From assembly GCA_021307315.1 (NCBI GenBank), contig JAJSPD010000006.1:682001-746000 (forward strand): 64,000 nt of DNA, in the 5' to 3' direction. Shown one piece after another: positions 12,567 to 23,722 of the stretch (position 1 is the first letter of the stretch; each line of letters opens with the position of its first letter). Position numbers and translations under genes: made by a program. The DNA comes from Bisporella sp. PMI_857. Lineage: Eukaryota; Ascomycota; Leotiomycetes; Helotiales; Helotiaceae. The notes under the pieces were generated by a model. The model did not search any database. It was not told where the DNA came from and saw nothing but the letters and a program-made list of their open reading frames with translations.

Positions 12567-14949
12567 ATATCCTTCATCCCTGTTTCTTCCAAAGAAAGTG
12601 CCTTCTTCATTGCTTCCAATGAATTTTTGATTTTGAATCTAGTCTTGATCCATTTTCGAGGATTCTTTGATTATAGGCGGCCATATCAGATCTCGAAAGA
12701 GAAACTCTCCTACGTGTTGCGGATAACCCATTTTGTTGTCAAGGGCTGCCTAAGTTCTAGAACATAAACCTACAGCTCTAATGTTTGAACATGTGAACTT
12801 GTCACATCAACAAGGATGATGAAACAAAATTCTGATATCCGTTCTTCAATATTCGCGCCAGGTCACTCTTTGCCAAAGCAGGCTCTTAGGGGAGCAACCT
12901 GAAGCTGTTCAATGTCTAATATTGCTGATGCATTGAGCATTAGCTTATACATTGAACTGTATGGGGTTGGCCTGCAAATACTTACAAGACGTGGCGACGA
13001 TCATATTTCCATGTTCTGAACCAAGCATTCTTGTAAGCGAACTTTTCCATCATGCCAGTAGCGTATCCTTCTTCAGCTCCACTCAATATTGCGAATGCCT
13101 ACTTGCGAGGATCGTTGGATTCGTTTCTCCCAAGTGCCGTCTTTCACTCTGAGGCTCGAACGCTCTTGGCCAATGAACCAACCCCAGCCATCTCTACGTT
13201 CAGACGAGAGCTTTCATGCTTCTTGTACTCTTACAGAAAAGAAACAAACGGCTATATGTCAAACTTTCTCGGATTATCCTGTGTCCGGACAATCGAGCAT
13301 AACTTCGTGGTTCCATCAAGTTCAAGACCGGACTGCCCTGATAACCCCTCAATAGAACTTCTAAGGTTTGTTTTTGTAATCTTGAATATGTTTTCAAGGC
13401 TTTGGACAGACTGTAACACGAAGCTATAGGTGCGTATTGTAGTAGATCAGTGGTTTCATGTCCCTTAGCACTTCGGTGTACAAGGACGGGAATATCCATT
13501 GAGGGTTTTCAGTCGCTGTATTGCGGATTTGGGCTCCTTTTGCCAATGCTGTCAAGAACATAAGACAGAAATCCAAGGAAAAACAACGAAAAAGACTTAA
13601 TGGCAGCTATGTGATGCAGAATAGCCATTCGTTTCGTACCTATTGTGCTGAAAACAATCTGTGAAAATGTATTCCCTACCTCAAAGAACCTCTCGATAGC
13701 GTGTAAACCGGCGGCCTGTCCTGAATCTGCCCCTAGGAAATCATGCGAACCGTGTCTCAATTATGGTCAGGTAATAATAGGTGCTTAAATATTTATGAAA
13801 TGATAGCCATTGCTAGATATAAAGCAGGTAGAGGAGATCTTTGGTGGTGAACTCATAATTCGACTTCTCTTAGCAAATATCCTGGTTCAGGATCTGAAAT
13901 ACCTCTTTGACATTACTTAAGAAATCAGGATAAATATAGAGGAGAGATCCACGTATTTTACAAGTCTGAAAACATCAACTGATCAACATCATAGCTTGAG
14001 TGTAACACATTTATCGCCCGAGGGTGATGCTGGTAATATGGAACATACGGCCTTCACCTATGCGGCCTCGTGCTGTGATTCCAATGCTGAAACAAAGCTT
14101 CAGATTCTTCCCGTTTCTAGTGTTAGATAATATTATAATAGCATGCAGCGTAACCAATAATGACAACAACATTTGCTATAGCAATCAAAACCCGTGTAAA
14201 GCAAGAATCCTCAACCTAAGAGTTTATTCCGTAGCCCCTAACGGCTTACACGCAAGTTTAGAATCTGTACACAGAAGCTGGAGCATAATCCTTCATAATA
14301 GAAGGCGGCAGGAATAGGCAGGTATCAAGATGGAAGTGAAGGCTATTCCAGCGTGCTCTCCAAAGTATGGAAATCAACATATAGCTGATATAAGCCTGCA
14401 TGCCACCAGTACATGTGCCCATAAAGTGATAAAATTGAGCTAGGTCTCGTCTCTCCGCGGTGCACTTGCCTCAGCTAAAACTCGAGTTTGTATTTGATAT
14501 TACCAAGTCCACCACCTCTCGAAATGAGAACTATTTAAATAGTTTTCGGCCTCGCAAGCTTCAAGTCCTGTATTTTCGCACATAAAGACACCCCTACTTC
14601 GAGTTTTTTCTTTTCCGTGCATTCTAGCTGCTGCCGTTTGGGAATTAGGAAATTAGAGGGCAGTACGAGGCAAAATAGCACGCCGATAATTGTGCAGCAG
14701 AGGATATTCTCTATCCTCGGCCGCTTTTGGATGCCTTGCTCAATCGTGCGATAGCCTGATCATCCAGGAAACCAAAATTGGAAAGGCTCAGTTAGAAACT
14801 TGCCGTGACTTGAAAGAGCATGAAGCTTAGTTTCTTGATGTAAAAGCCAGAAAGAAAGCTTTCCTAAATAAGGACGTAACATTTTCCGAGGTTATGTCTT
14901 ATTTGACCCAGAAGAACTGTTCACCACAACGTGATAGTCTTCAACGATC
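12567..14949. other. Gene-poor stretch
   Basis: About 2.4 kb holds only short open frames on both strands, for example 13052-13429 (+) overlapping 13200-13760 (-). None carries a domain I recognise. I see no RNA gene or tandem repeat. Confidence 0.4.
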
Positions 14950-16490
14950 TCACTAGCCCAAGAGGTTTCATAAATTTCGGGTGCGCAACGAAACCTCTTC
15001 TTTTCCAGTCTTGTCAAATCTTTCATATTGGTGCTAGCCAGCCCATCCAAAGCCTAACCGTTCATAAATGTCGCCAGCTTTGCCAACAACCAACAAAGCA
15101 GACGCTGTTGCTTCTGAATGTTCAGCTTCTTCTGTCTATAGGCTAAACGGATCCCAATGATCTCTCTTTCAGCTGACACTGGAGCATTAGTAGTTGGCTT
15201 GAATCTCCAGCAAATATATTCTCCATCCTCAAAATTGATATTTACTTCAAAGTCTTCTGGGTCCTGCCATGATCTTTTGTTTGGGTATACGCAGAGAGGA
15301 GACCCACGCAGATACCTGAATAAGGTTGCTCAAGCGTACGGCTGGGTTGTGATTGTTCTGCAGTTAGTAGGCTTCTTCTAAGTCGATTAGTTTGCCCAAC
15401 AGAAGTTTTCACAAGAACTTGAATATCATTATCCGCCCTGACTTCACCCAATTCGTCCTTTTGTGCCCCAAATTCACGACAGGTTCTTCCCAGCCAGTCC
15501 AAGACCAGCTAGGAAAGTTGGCTCTCCTAGTTGATGGTTTCTCCAGGTTCCAGCAAAGCCCAGAAAAGAAACCTATGGCCGAAGTCCAATTATCGCGTGA
15601 AAGCCCCGCCACTTTAGGGGATAGTGGTAGAAATGGTATCCCTGCAAGATGGCGTACTGTGAGAGTGCTTCTCTCAAATGCGCTTAGGATACCTAGAATA
15701 ACTGTGAGGATATCTGATGGTTGTGTAACCTAAGGTTTAAACCTAAGCGAGAATATTCTTCGATTCGCTTTGTCACCTCAAAGGAACTTCTTCCAACCCC
15801 CTGTGGGAAATATCCCACCCCTTCGCCCTGACAAAATGTTCTTCTAAATCTTGGACGGATTTTAGTATGCAGATCTAGCGGGGGAAAATCCGTTGTTTCG
15901 CAACAATACATTCCATGGCACTCGAATAACTTGCTGGTCTGTAAATATCAGACGTCTCAGGGATAGTATGCCTTCTTAATAAGTCCATGCTCTAGTACTC
16001 CATTTTGACCTTTTAATAAATTTCTGTGGGTCACTCAGGGCAGTGACTATGAGATGCTTCTCGAAATATGCATGTCCTTGTGGCTGTCGTTCCCGCAAAC
16101 TCACCCCTGGAAGACCATAGCCTGAATCCTTCCCAGCACAAGCTATGATTGTGGCCTGGGCATTTTAATATATCAAATCCATCTTGAAATCTGTGTCACG
16201 AGTTCTTCCTCAATGTCCTGATTGATGCAATATGCATCGACCTAAAGATACTGGAAGCTAAGCTTGTGTGTGACAGTAATAGAGTCATTAACTGTGTGTG
16301 GTAACTCTTCCGGAAGACGATCTAGGTCGGTGCTTCTCTAGGGTAAAGCATTGCCCCATACGTAGCTTAACGCAACATAAGGCACGTTTGGTGCTTGTAT
16401 ATATCCTGCGTGTCTCGCAGTCGATTAATTTGAAAAATGGCACCGTTGCAGAGGATGGAGCCTCGATATTACAGGATTTGGTATGCATAC
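14950..16490 (-). pseudogene. Degenerate HET-domain (heterokaryon incompatibility) gene
   Basis: HET-domain proteins trigger cell death after fusion of incompatible fungal strains. Reading from 16490 downwards the family's landmarks appear in order: FFKLIDCETRR; VPYVALSYVWG; LPHTVNDSITVTHKL; VDAYCINQ; MDLIY-stop-NAQATII; GYGLPGVS; KWSTRAWTY-stop-EGILS; RRLIFTDQQV; ECHGMYCCE; GILSAFERS; and FPSWSWTGW near 15510. In-frame stops are at 16340-16338 (TAG), 16244-16242 (TAG, replacing the Trp of YLWVD), 16167-16165 (TAA, replacing Gln) and 15978-15976 (TAA, replacing Gln). There are also at least three one-base frame changes. All four stops fit CpA-to-TpA mutation. The 3' limit is uncertain; a coding-like tail runs to about 14950. 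The gene cannot make a full protein as given. Confidence 0.85.
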
Positions 16491-17241
16491 TTTGACATGT
16501 ACTGATTCAACCCGTTAGGATACTGAAATCGATGTCATTTTGCTTAATGATCCGGATGGGGCCTTCCCCATCAACCGCTTGGGACAATGTATTCGTCACT
16601 CCAGCTAAGACTTAAAATAGTTCTATTGATAGTACTCCACCTTAAATCAGTAATTCGATTACTAGAATGACCAAAGGGCTGGTTTGATAGTATCTAGGTG
16701 GTTCTCGATGTTGTGACAGGGCCTTACAGCATGGGTATATTATCTGATATTCGAGAGGTTGGTGGAACTGTACGCCGAGGTGCAGAGTAAATAGGATGAC
16801 ACTAGCTGTGCCTGAAGGTTTCAGCTGTGGCGAAGCCAATGAAGTGACCACCCAGAGAATCTCTATTGTTGTGATTGTTTTTTATATGTACTTTCTGATG
16901 TGAATCCTTCATCATAAAAGGCGATAGAGGAAGGTGGGCATCTGGGTAGAAATAGAGCTCAGTAACATAATATATTTGTATCGTGCTAAGTTATATTGCA
17001 TTCTAGTTTTCTTGTGAAAATGCATATAAATTGTTCCAAAAATGTGTTCCCTAAGTTGAAGTCAAGAAGGCACGGACTTTGGTTAGTGAATACATACCAA
17101 GGTGCCTTCTAATATCCAGGTTTGATATTTTAACTCAACCTCTAACACTCCGCGCATGGAGCTCGCTTACGTATATATCAACGAAGTCCTCCATGCGGGT
17201 GAATAGTGCAAGACTCGTACTCTTTCAAGATTGTTAATTGA
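16491..17241. other. AT-rich spacer
   Basis: About 750 bases between the HET remnant and the Met-less open frame are AT-rich around 16860-17050 and hold no gene I can support. The short inverted pair CGCATGGAG / CTCCATGCG occurs near 17150 and 17190. Confidence 0.4.
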
Positions 17242-17685
17242 CCAACTGGACGGCCAGATCCTGGATCAGTCATCAAACGTAGCACTTACTTTGATCATGA
17301 TGTCAGCATACGTAAACTTTCAAGGCTTAGGAAACACTTCGGGGTAAAAGAGGCAGGATTTCCCGGTGCGAGGACAGAAGGAGAAACAGCCGCACTAACA
17401 AATTACGGTGAAACCGACAAAGACTGGTCTTTTCTACCACAGGCAATCATCGACGAGGCCGACGACGACATATCATCCTCGTCAGAGCCAACCCCTAAGC
17501 TCAAGAAAGCCAGGAGAACACTCAAAAGAACGCTAAAAGAGGAAAGACAAAATGAGGAAACAGACAAATACGGGAAGAAAACCATAGTAAGACTCACAAG
17601 ACATATACCATTACGCGTTGAGACGAGGCTTGAAGGGGCCGCATGCAGGGATACCCTAACCTCTCATTATCATAAGTGCACATAG
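17242..17685 (+). other. 147-codon open frame with no Met, unknown
   Basis: The frame runs from just after a TGA at 17239 to TAG at 17683-17685 without any ATG. Its composition is protein-like: a start with RPDPGSVIKRSTYFDHD, then YGETDKDWSFLPQAIIDEAD, an acidic/Ser stretch, and a strongly basic helix-like segment LKKARRTLKRTLKEERQNEE. It cannot be a complete single-exon gene. It could be a 3' exon whose first exon lies upstream, for example behind the ATG at 17157, or a remnant of a dead gene. I do not recognise a family. Confidence 0.35.
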
Positions 17686-18876
17686 TTTATCCACCCGCCT
17701 AGAGAACGTAGGATAATCTATGGAATTCATCCCGATCTCAGCTTCCTACAAAGTCACAGGCTGATAAAATTTTGATTACATTAGAGGCTATAATTTAGTC
17801 TATGACAACAAAAAGCAAGGAAAGAAAACATTGAGTCTGTTATTTCAATATACCAGAAAGCAGCATTCTACAGGAGCGTGGCTGAGACTACTCGGGTATC
17901 CCTGTGTTGGGAGTGCATACTTCAGAGGTAGACCGTCCAGTCCAGGAGGCTTCTGCCTCCGCTAAGTGCTCTGCTAACCATGACTAAGCGATCCACTGAC
18001 ACCCTGCATCCAGAGGTTCCACTGCAAGACTTATATATAGTCGTAAAAGCAAGTAGTGGAAGTAGAGAGTGAAAACGACTGGTAAATACGATATAGGTAA
18101 TCCAGTTCCTAACTTGATTGAAGCTCAGGTGGATCAGGCTTCGTTGACCAAAAGTGCCATACTTAAGTGGAATTGCTAAGTCACAGTGCCGGGTTACATG
18201 TATCAGGAAGATCAGGTGACTGCTTGCTTTGTGCATTGATATTGCCATGGAATAAACAATAAGGCATAAGAATCCTAAGCCTCCGATCATTCACAAAAGG
18301 CAATAATACGGGTGCAAACCCTCATAGGCTTATATCGACACTTGTGAGTTAGCCTGAAGTAAATTACATCCTATTGTAATTATGAATATTTATAGAAATA
18401 GGGAAACGCTTCTATGTGGAGCAAGGAAATTTCATCAAGCTCGAATACTGAATACTACAAAAGCAGTGAATCAAGAGTTTCATAGTACCTGAAGGACAAA
18501 AATATATTCTTGAACTTTAAAATCTTGATAGATGAGTCATTTCATTTGGGACATGAACTGAGAGGGCCGAGAAGGCTCACGCCGGAATATAAAATATCAG
18601 ATTGCAAAGGACGTCTGCTTGAGCTCTAGCCACTGGTTTTCTTCTTCAGATCCCGGGTAGGCTGAGCTTGCTTGGCCATCTTATGACTTTCAAGTTTAAG
18701 ACACCATTCTGCAGCCATATTGACTCTCTACGAGCCAACAACAACCCTATACTCGTTATGGCGACCCGTCTAATGCGAGGCTTCTCTACTAAAGGCTTGC
18801 CTAATGGCAGCGATTGAGCTATACAGATCTTTGCGTCTGAAGGATGTTGAATGTGAAGCCTTAATTTGACGTTCGT
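17686..18876. other. Intergenic, no supported gene
   Basis: A 122-codon hydrophobic open frame lies at 17922-18290 (-), but it has no recognisable family, composition support or intron signals. The right end is the 3' flank of GEP4. Confidence 0.4.
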
Positions 18877-19748
18877 TCACTCCTCGAAAGAACTGATAGG
18901 TTTAGGGGCTTCATATCCCTTTCTCTGCAAAAAGCCTGCGAATCTCTGCTCCAAACGTGCGAACTGATAAAATCAGCAACTCATTATTGCACCCATCGTC
19001 GAAAGGCCACTTACAACGCTAGTCTCTTCAACCGGGACAACTCCATTTTTCACCCAAACGGCATAGCTCCCCATCAGATTTGCCATCATGACATCCGTCG
19101 TCAACCTATCACCTACAATAGCAATCTGCTGCGGTTTCGTGACACCGGTTTCTGGATGGGAGAGAAAGTAGGACATTATGTCTGGACCGCAACCGGGTTT
19201 TTTGGAGCTGTGAGGGAGGACGTGTATACCTGTAGATTTTTCAACGGCAGAGGCGAGGTCACCTGAAGTGTCAAGTGAGAGAGCTCCAGCTGTGTTAGAA
19301 ACTACTAAGAGACGACGACCTGGGTAGGCGTCTTTGAGACGTTGAAAGTGCTCCTGTGGCTATGTCAGAAACAATTAATGTAGCATATAAACAACAGATA
19401 TAGAAAGGGACAACATGATATGGGCTTAAAACATGTCCGCCAAGAGTATCAGCAACAAATAGAGTAGAAAATCATAGGCTCTGGAGGGTGACACCTAGGT
19501 CTCGAAGCAGTGACCTACCTCATATGGCTTGTGAAATATCATTAGACTTCGGATAAGCAAAACAATTGTCCTTATCTAGGACTATAGCTTTGATATCGAC
19601 ATCTTTGTATCTCTCAAGTCCCGTGTTTTAATGGGATGGGGAGTTGATTGAACGTTGAAATCGTAACGTGCGGCAAACATAAAGCCGGTCTTGTTATAAG
19701 CTTAAACACATTCAAAGTAGCTGAGATATTAAGGGTGTTCATGTCCAT
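18877..19748 (-). CDS. GEP4: Mitochondrial phosphatidylglycerophosphatase Gep4 (HAD family)
   Basis: Gep4 dephosphorylates phosphatidylglycerophosphate to phosphatidylglycerol in the mitochondrial cardiolipin pathway. The start MDMNTLNISATLNVFKL and LPIPLKHG match the family N-terminus. HAD motifs follow in order: I, VLDKDNCFA; II, VVSNTAG; III, SSKKPGC; IV, VGDRLTTDVMMANL. Exons are 19748-19519, 19353-19015 and 18963-18877. The last codes for FARLEQRFAGFLQRKGY and ends at TGA. Introns are 164 and 51 bases. Exon 1 has two one-base gains, near 19630 (before YKDVDIKAIV) and near 19533 (between SNDI and HKPYE). Removing them gives about 217 residues, normal for fungal Gep4. The shared promoter with SMD3 and intact motifs suggest a working gene with sequence errors. 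Confidence 0.9.
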
Positions 19749-19948
19749 ATCCTTGAAAATCTGTTGTTGATGAGGTTGGAGTTCACGCTTGGCGCTAGCG
19801 GGAAGCTTCAAAATTCTTAGCGCAACTTTCTGAGCTTCTGCAGACGACAACCTAGATATCAACCTCACGGCCTAGCCCAGCTCCATTTACCAGATCTGCC
19901 ACTCTTTTGATTTATTTGCGCTAGCGCATACTCCTCTATACAGGCATC
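19749..19948. promoter_or_regulatory. Divergent GEP4/SMD3 promoter
   Basis: The two start codons point away from each other and are only 200 bases apart. Any core promoter elements for both genes must lie here or overlap the 5' leaders. The stretch is mixed in composition and I do not identify a TATA box. Confidence 0.6.
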
Positions 19949-20515
19949 ATGACGAGCACAATCGGCATACCTATCAAGCTGTTGAACGAGGCGCAAGTAC
20001 GGTTTTATTCCTCAGCCTATATCGAGGCGCTACATCTACGAAGAACCTTACTAACATTTGTGTAGGGCCATGTGGTCACCCTCGAAATCACTTCAGGCGT
20101 AGTCTACCGGGGCAAGCTTATCGAAGGTCGGTATGGCCTGTCCATTCTATTCCACGACTTACATGGGATGTCTGCTAATATTTGGGATATAGCTGAGGAC
20201 AACATGAATGTGCAGCTCAAGGATATCACAGTCACAGCGCGCGATGGACGGGTTACGCATCTCGATCAAGTCTATATTCGCGGCTCGCACGTACGGTTCT
20301 TCATCGTACCAGATATGTTAAGGTTTGTGGGCTCGTCTCCTAGCTTTCAACCGAAATCTCCACCGATATTAAATTTATGCTAACATATCATCTGCAGGAA
20401 TGCACCGATGTTCAGAAGTAGAGGTGTCAAGGGCAGAGGTGTTGGTTTGGCAAGAGGAAGGGCTACGGTCAGCAGGGCACGCGCCAGTGGGGGACGAGGA
20501 GCACCAAGAGGCTGA
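19949..20515 (+). CDS. SMD3: Small nuclear ribonucleoprotein SmD3
   Basis: SmD3 is one of seven Sm proteins that form the ring on U1, U2, U4 and U5 snRNAs. The 118-residue product starts [16 protein letters not shown], which is typical. Sm motif 1 contains [18 protein letters not shown] and AEDNMNVQL. Sm motif 2 is [17 protein letters not shown]. The tail has [10 protein letters not shown] and [11 protein letters not shown], the Arg/Gly-rich end that is dimethylated in homologues. Exons are 19949-19996, 20066-20126, 20193-20322 and 20398-20515; all joins are in phase. The gene is intact, unlike both neighbours. Confidence 0.96.
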
Positions 20516-20838
20516 GCGGAATGCACATAGAGAGGACACAGATACTGACTTTGGGTTACGATGGCGTTCTGGGAAAAGTCATGCTGGTGAAAGACGATTG
20601 AAGGCAAAGGATATAATCCTGCTCATAGTAAGTAGAGAGAAATAAAGAATGCCAAGCCCAAGCACCCCAGACTTTGACTGAGTTTGTGACCATTTTCATC
20701 AGTTTGGTGGGAATCTTCTATACCAGTGATATTGTATACAAGTTCAGGAATATCTAAATACCCATCACGTGCAAGCCGGCTTCACCAGGCTTTATTTCAG
20801 CCTCGCCCCTCTATCACTGTCACCAGTATTTTGAGAAA

Positions 20839-22038
20839 ATGGAAATAACACATCCCCGCCGCATCCTCGCAGTTAGCAGACCGGATGCCGGGCTGTTGGA
20901 TTTCATAAAAGGCAGATATCCCCCAGTACCTTTCTGAAGCCCACTAACAATTTGCAGAACTTACCGGTACTCTGCCCTCCCTCCCAAGTTCCACCATCGC
21001 CGGCTCTTCCCACACTCTCCCACTCAAAACCCGTTACTATACCGCATCAATCCCTATCTGGCTCGACGAGATCGCCCTTCCATCAACGCCCACTCTTTGG
21101 GCCGCTGACTTCCTAGCCCCAGAAGCCGAAGAAGTCCTCTCGGTCCTCGGCGCCTTCATCGTCGCATTCCGGAAGCCAGTCAATAAAAATGAATTAGAAG
21201 AGGTGAAGGACTTATTGGGGAAGGTGGGGAAGTGGTAAGGGAGGGATGCGGATATGGATGGGATGGTGTGTGTATGGCGGTAGCGATGCCGCAGAGCAGG
21301 ACGCCGTATTTGGAAATCAAGACGGAGGAGTGGGAGGATATTTGTCAGGAGAGCGGGTTTGAGTACGTGGATTTTGAGAGAAAGGGGAAGAATGAATATT
21401 CTGGTAAGTGGAATCGAAATTCTAGAAGAGGTGCTCTGGTTCGAATTACGGCATACAAGACGAGGAGTTTCGCTAAGACACCGAGTGGTTAAAGTGCTTT
21501 AAGCTTTTGGAGCTCTTAGAGCTTTGTGTGAAACGATTTACCGGCTGACGGGCCCGTGGCAGCGGGGTGACTTTTCGTGCTCCCTAAGTTACAGATATGC
21601 TAACCTCTTAAGTAGAATCTATAGGCATGGAAAGGGTAAAAGAAGCACTAGAAGCCAATGACTGGGACGGAGGAGACGACCTCGGCGATGACCTTACACC
21701 AGCAGATTTGGAGGACAATCTCTCCGATGAAGGTGAAGGAAGCCTTGATTTCGGCATTGATGCCGCAGAGCTGAAGGAGGACATGCTGGGTATGAAGCAA
21801 GCCATATATGGGGGAGGTTCGAATGTAGATGATGGACCAAATGATGGTGATGGAGAGAAAGAAGTTGAGCAGTTGCAGGTTATGATGCTGAAGTTACAGG
21901 CGGTGAAGGGTAAGTCTTGCCTCAGATTGATGGAGGTAAAAGATGCTGATTGAACTAGATAAAGGAGCCGAGATGCCAGAGGCAGAGAGAAAGAAGTTTG
22001 CAGCTAAAGCAGTAACTGATATAATGAAGACACTATAA
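20839..22038 (+). CDS. Alpha/gamma-adaptin-binding protein p34 / Irc6-like; one-base break
   Basis: Members of this family bind clathrin adaptor subunits and have a small-GTPase-like fold (p34/AAGAB in animals, Irc6 in yeast). Landmarks are PRRILAVSRPDAG at the start, LTGTLPSLPSSTIAGSSH, TRYYTASIPIWLDEI, CGYGWDGVCMAVAMPQ, EEWEDICQ.. FEYVD, and the C-terminal block RVKEALEANDW then FGIDAAELKEDMLGMKQAI. Exons are 20839-20911, 20958-21403, 21625-21909 and 21959-22038. The first intron is GC-AG. One base is missing at 21233-21236 (TGG before TAAGG); adding one G gives KWVREGCGYGWDG in frame and about 294 residues. I treat it as a real gene with a sequence error. Confidence 0.85.
20912..20957 (+). 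other. GC-AG intron in the p34/Irc6-like gene
   Basis: The 46-base intron begins GCAGAT and ends TTTGCAG with a CTAAC branch motif 13 bases before the end. Splicing joins DFIK to ELTGTLPSL exactly as in the family. No GT donor nearby gives this join. Confidence 0.7.
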
Positions 22039-23722
22039 AGTTGAAAAATCCAACAATACCAAAGTCGCAACAGGGGTATGGCATCATGTTTAACTGCACA
22101 TATCTCTCAAACAGTTAGGAGCTTCCTCATCGTTCCGTGCCTCACATCTACGACGCACCATATCAAGGTGAAATCTATGATGAATGCATGTATGTTTTGC
22201 AGAAACATATAAAAGACTCGTTCTCTTGCTCTGATTATCCGTGTTTGTGAATTGGAAAAGCAACTATAACACAAATCAGAGGGAGACCAGGTCTGCGGTT
22301 AGTAACTAATACTCATCGATTTGCATTTATGTCCAGTGCTCTGGCTGTAGGCAACTATGTAAATGATTTAATTTAGAGTTCTTGCAGTTTGCGTAAATGG
22401 GATATTGGACATGGGAGTTGTTAGCAGGTCTCTTTCTACTGTCACTCTATATTTACTATGTTTTATCATTGTATCAAAAGCCTAATGTATATTCATACCA
22501 GTGACCTGATGAATATCCTAGCCACAAAATCAAGTCAGCAAACTCAGTCATCCACTTTTCAATACAAAGCTGCTTAAACTCTCATAATTTGATACGGTAT
22601 ATATGGATGCAAGATCAAAGATTATACCTGTAGGTTCAAGGTTTCTGTAAGAGTTTCCAAGTGACACTGCACAATATTTGTCTCTTATTATCCTTCGAAA
22701 TATTTATTCAACTTGGTGCTTCATGACGTCATGAACACAGCTTCTGACCTCCCTTAAGTTCCATGGAACTAAACTGAACGGTTCTGTGGTCCAAGGCATT
22801 GCCCTGGACGGGAGCCTTTATATTTACCAAGTGAAATTTTACTGTTGCTGCTGTCTTATCAGGATGACCATGATTTTTGAGTGTATCATTTGGTGACTGT
22901 ACATCATCAGATAACAATAGACTCTTACGAACACTAAAATTACCTGGTCCATGTCATCCAACTCACGCTTTCCACACCTCTATTGTTAATACTGTTGTCT
23001 GTCAAAGCATTACCTTTGCCGATGCTGGACTATTACATATGGGGATCTGGCTCTTTGAATTAGACGTGAGCATTACACCATCGATCTTTCAACTTAAGCA
23101 TATAATCGTCTAGGTTATACAGTAACATCAAAAATTGATTTTATTCAACATTGAAAATTCTATATAGAAGAAGCTGAAACATTTTTATCCTTTTTTTCTT
23201 ACATATATATAATTATTAAGTGCGTATTAGAAAGCATAAATAAGCATGTATTACTTAATTATGAAATTATGCTACATACAATAATTATTGTTATGTAAAA
23301 TAAAACAAAGACTGCGAAATAAACAAAGGACAAATAAAAAGCTAAAAGGTGTTAACCTCCATGGCATGAAAGGTCACGTGACTTAGATTATGACATCACA
23401 GCTTCTCCCAGACTATGGCATACTTGCGTTAAATCTCGGTTTTGTTATTGAAAATAGGGTGCCTAGTTATTGCGGTGCTTAGTAAAGATAAACGGAGCAT
23501 TCTATAGTTCAATTTGATTCGGTATTGAGGGTGCCCCGCGTTTATGCGACCCAGGTTGTGCTGCCGCAAGTATTACGCAACCTTTATCACCTTTTTTCCA
23601 ACCTCAATAATCAAGTAGTCGTCACATATTGCGGACTTCTGCTCGAATGTATCCTCTATTATTTTCTATACACATATTGATATTTGCGCGTTCGTATATC
23701 ATTTGTTGATTCGATCGCGAAC
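22039..23722. other. Intergenic, very AT-rich toward the right
   Basis: No gene is supported in these 1.7 kb. Bases 23110-23350 are extremely AT-rich with ATATATATAATTATT-type sequence. This lies directly upstream of the SesB-NACHT gene. Short open frames at 22729-23113 have no recognisable content. Confidence 0.5.

Noticed and set aside
17922..18290. 122-codon hydrophobic open frame on the minus strand
   Set aside because: No recognisable family, no intron signals and no support from neighbours; likely chance.
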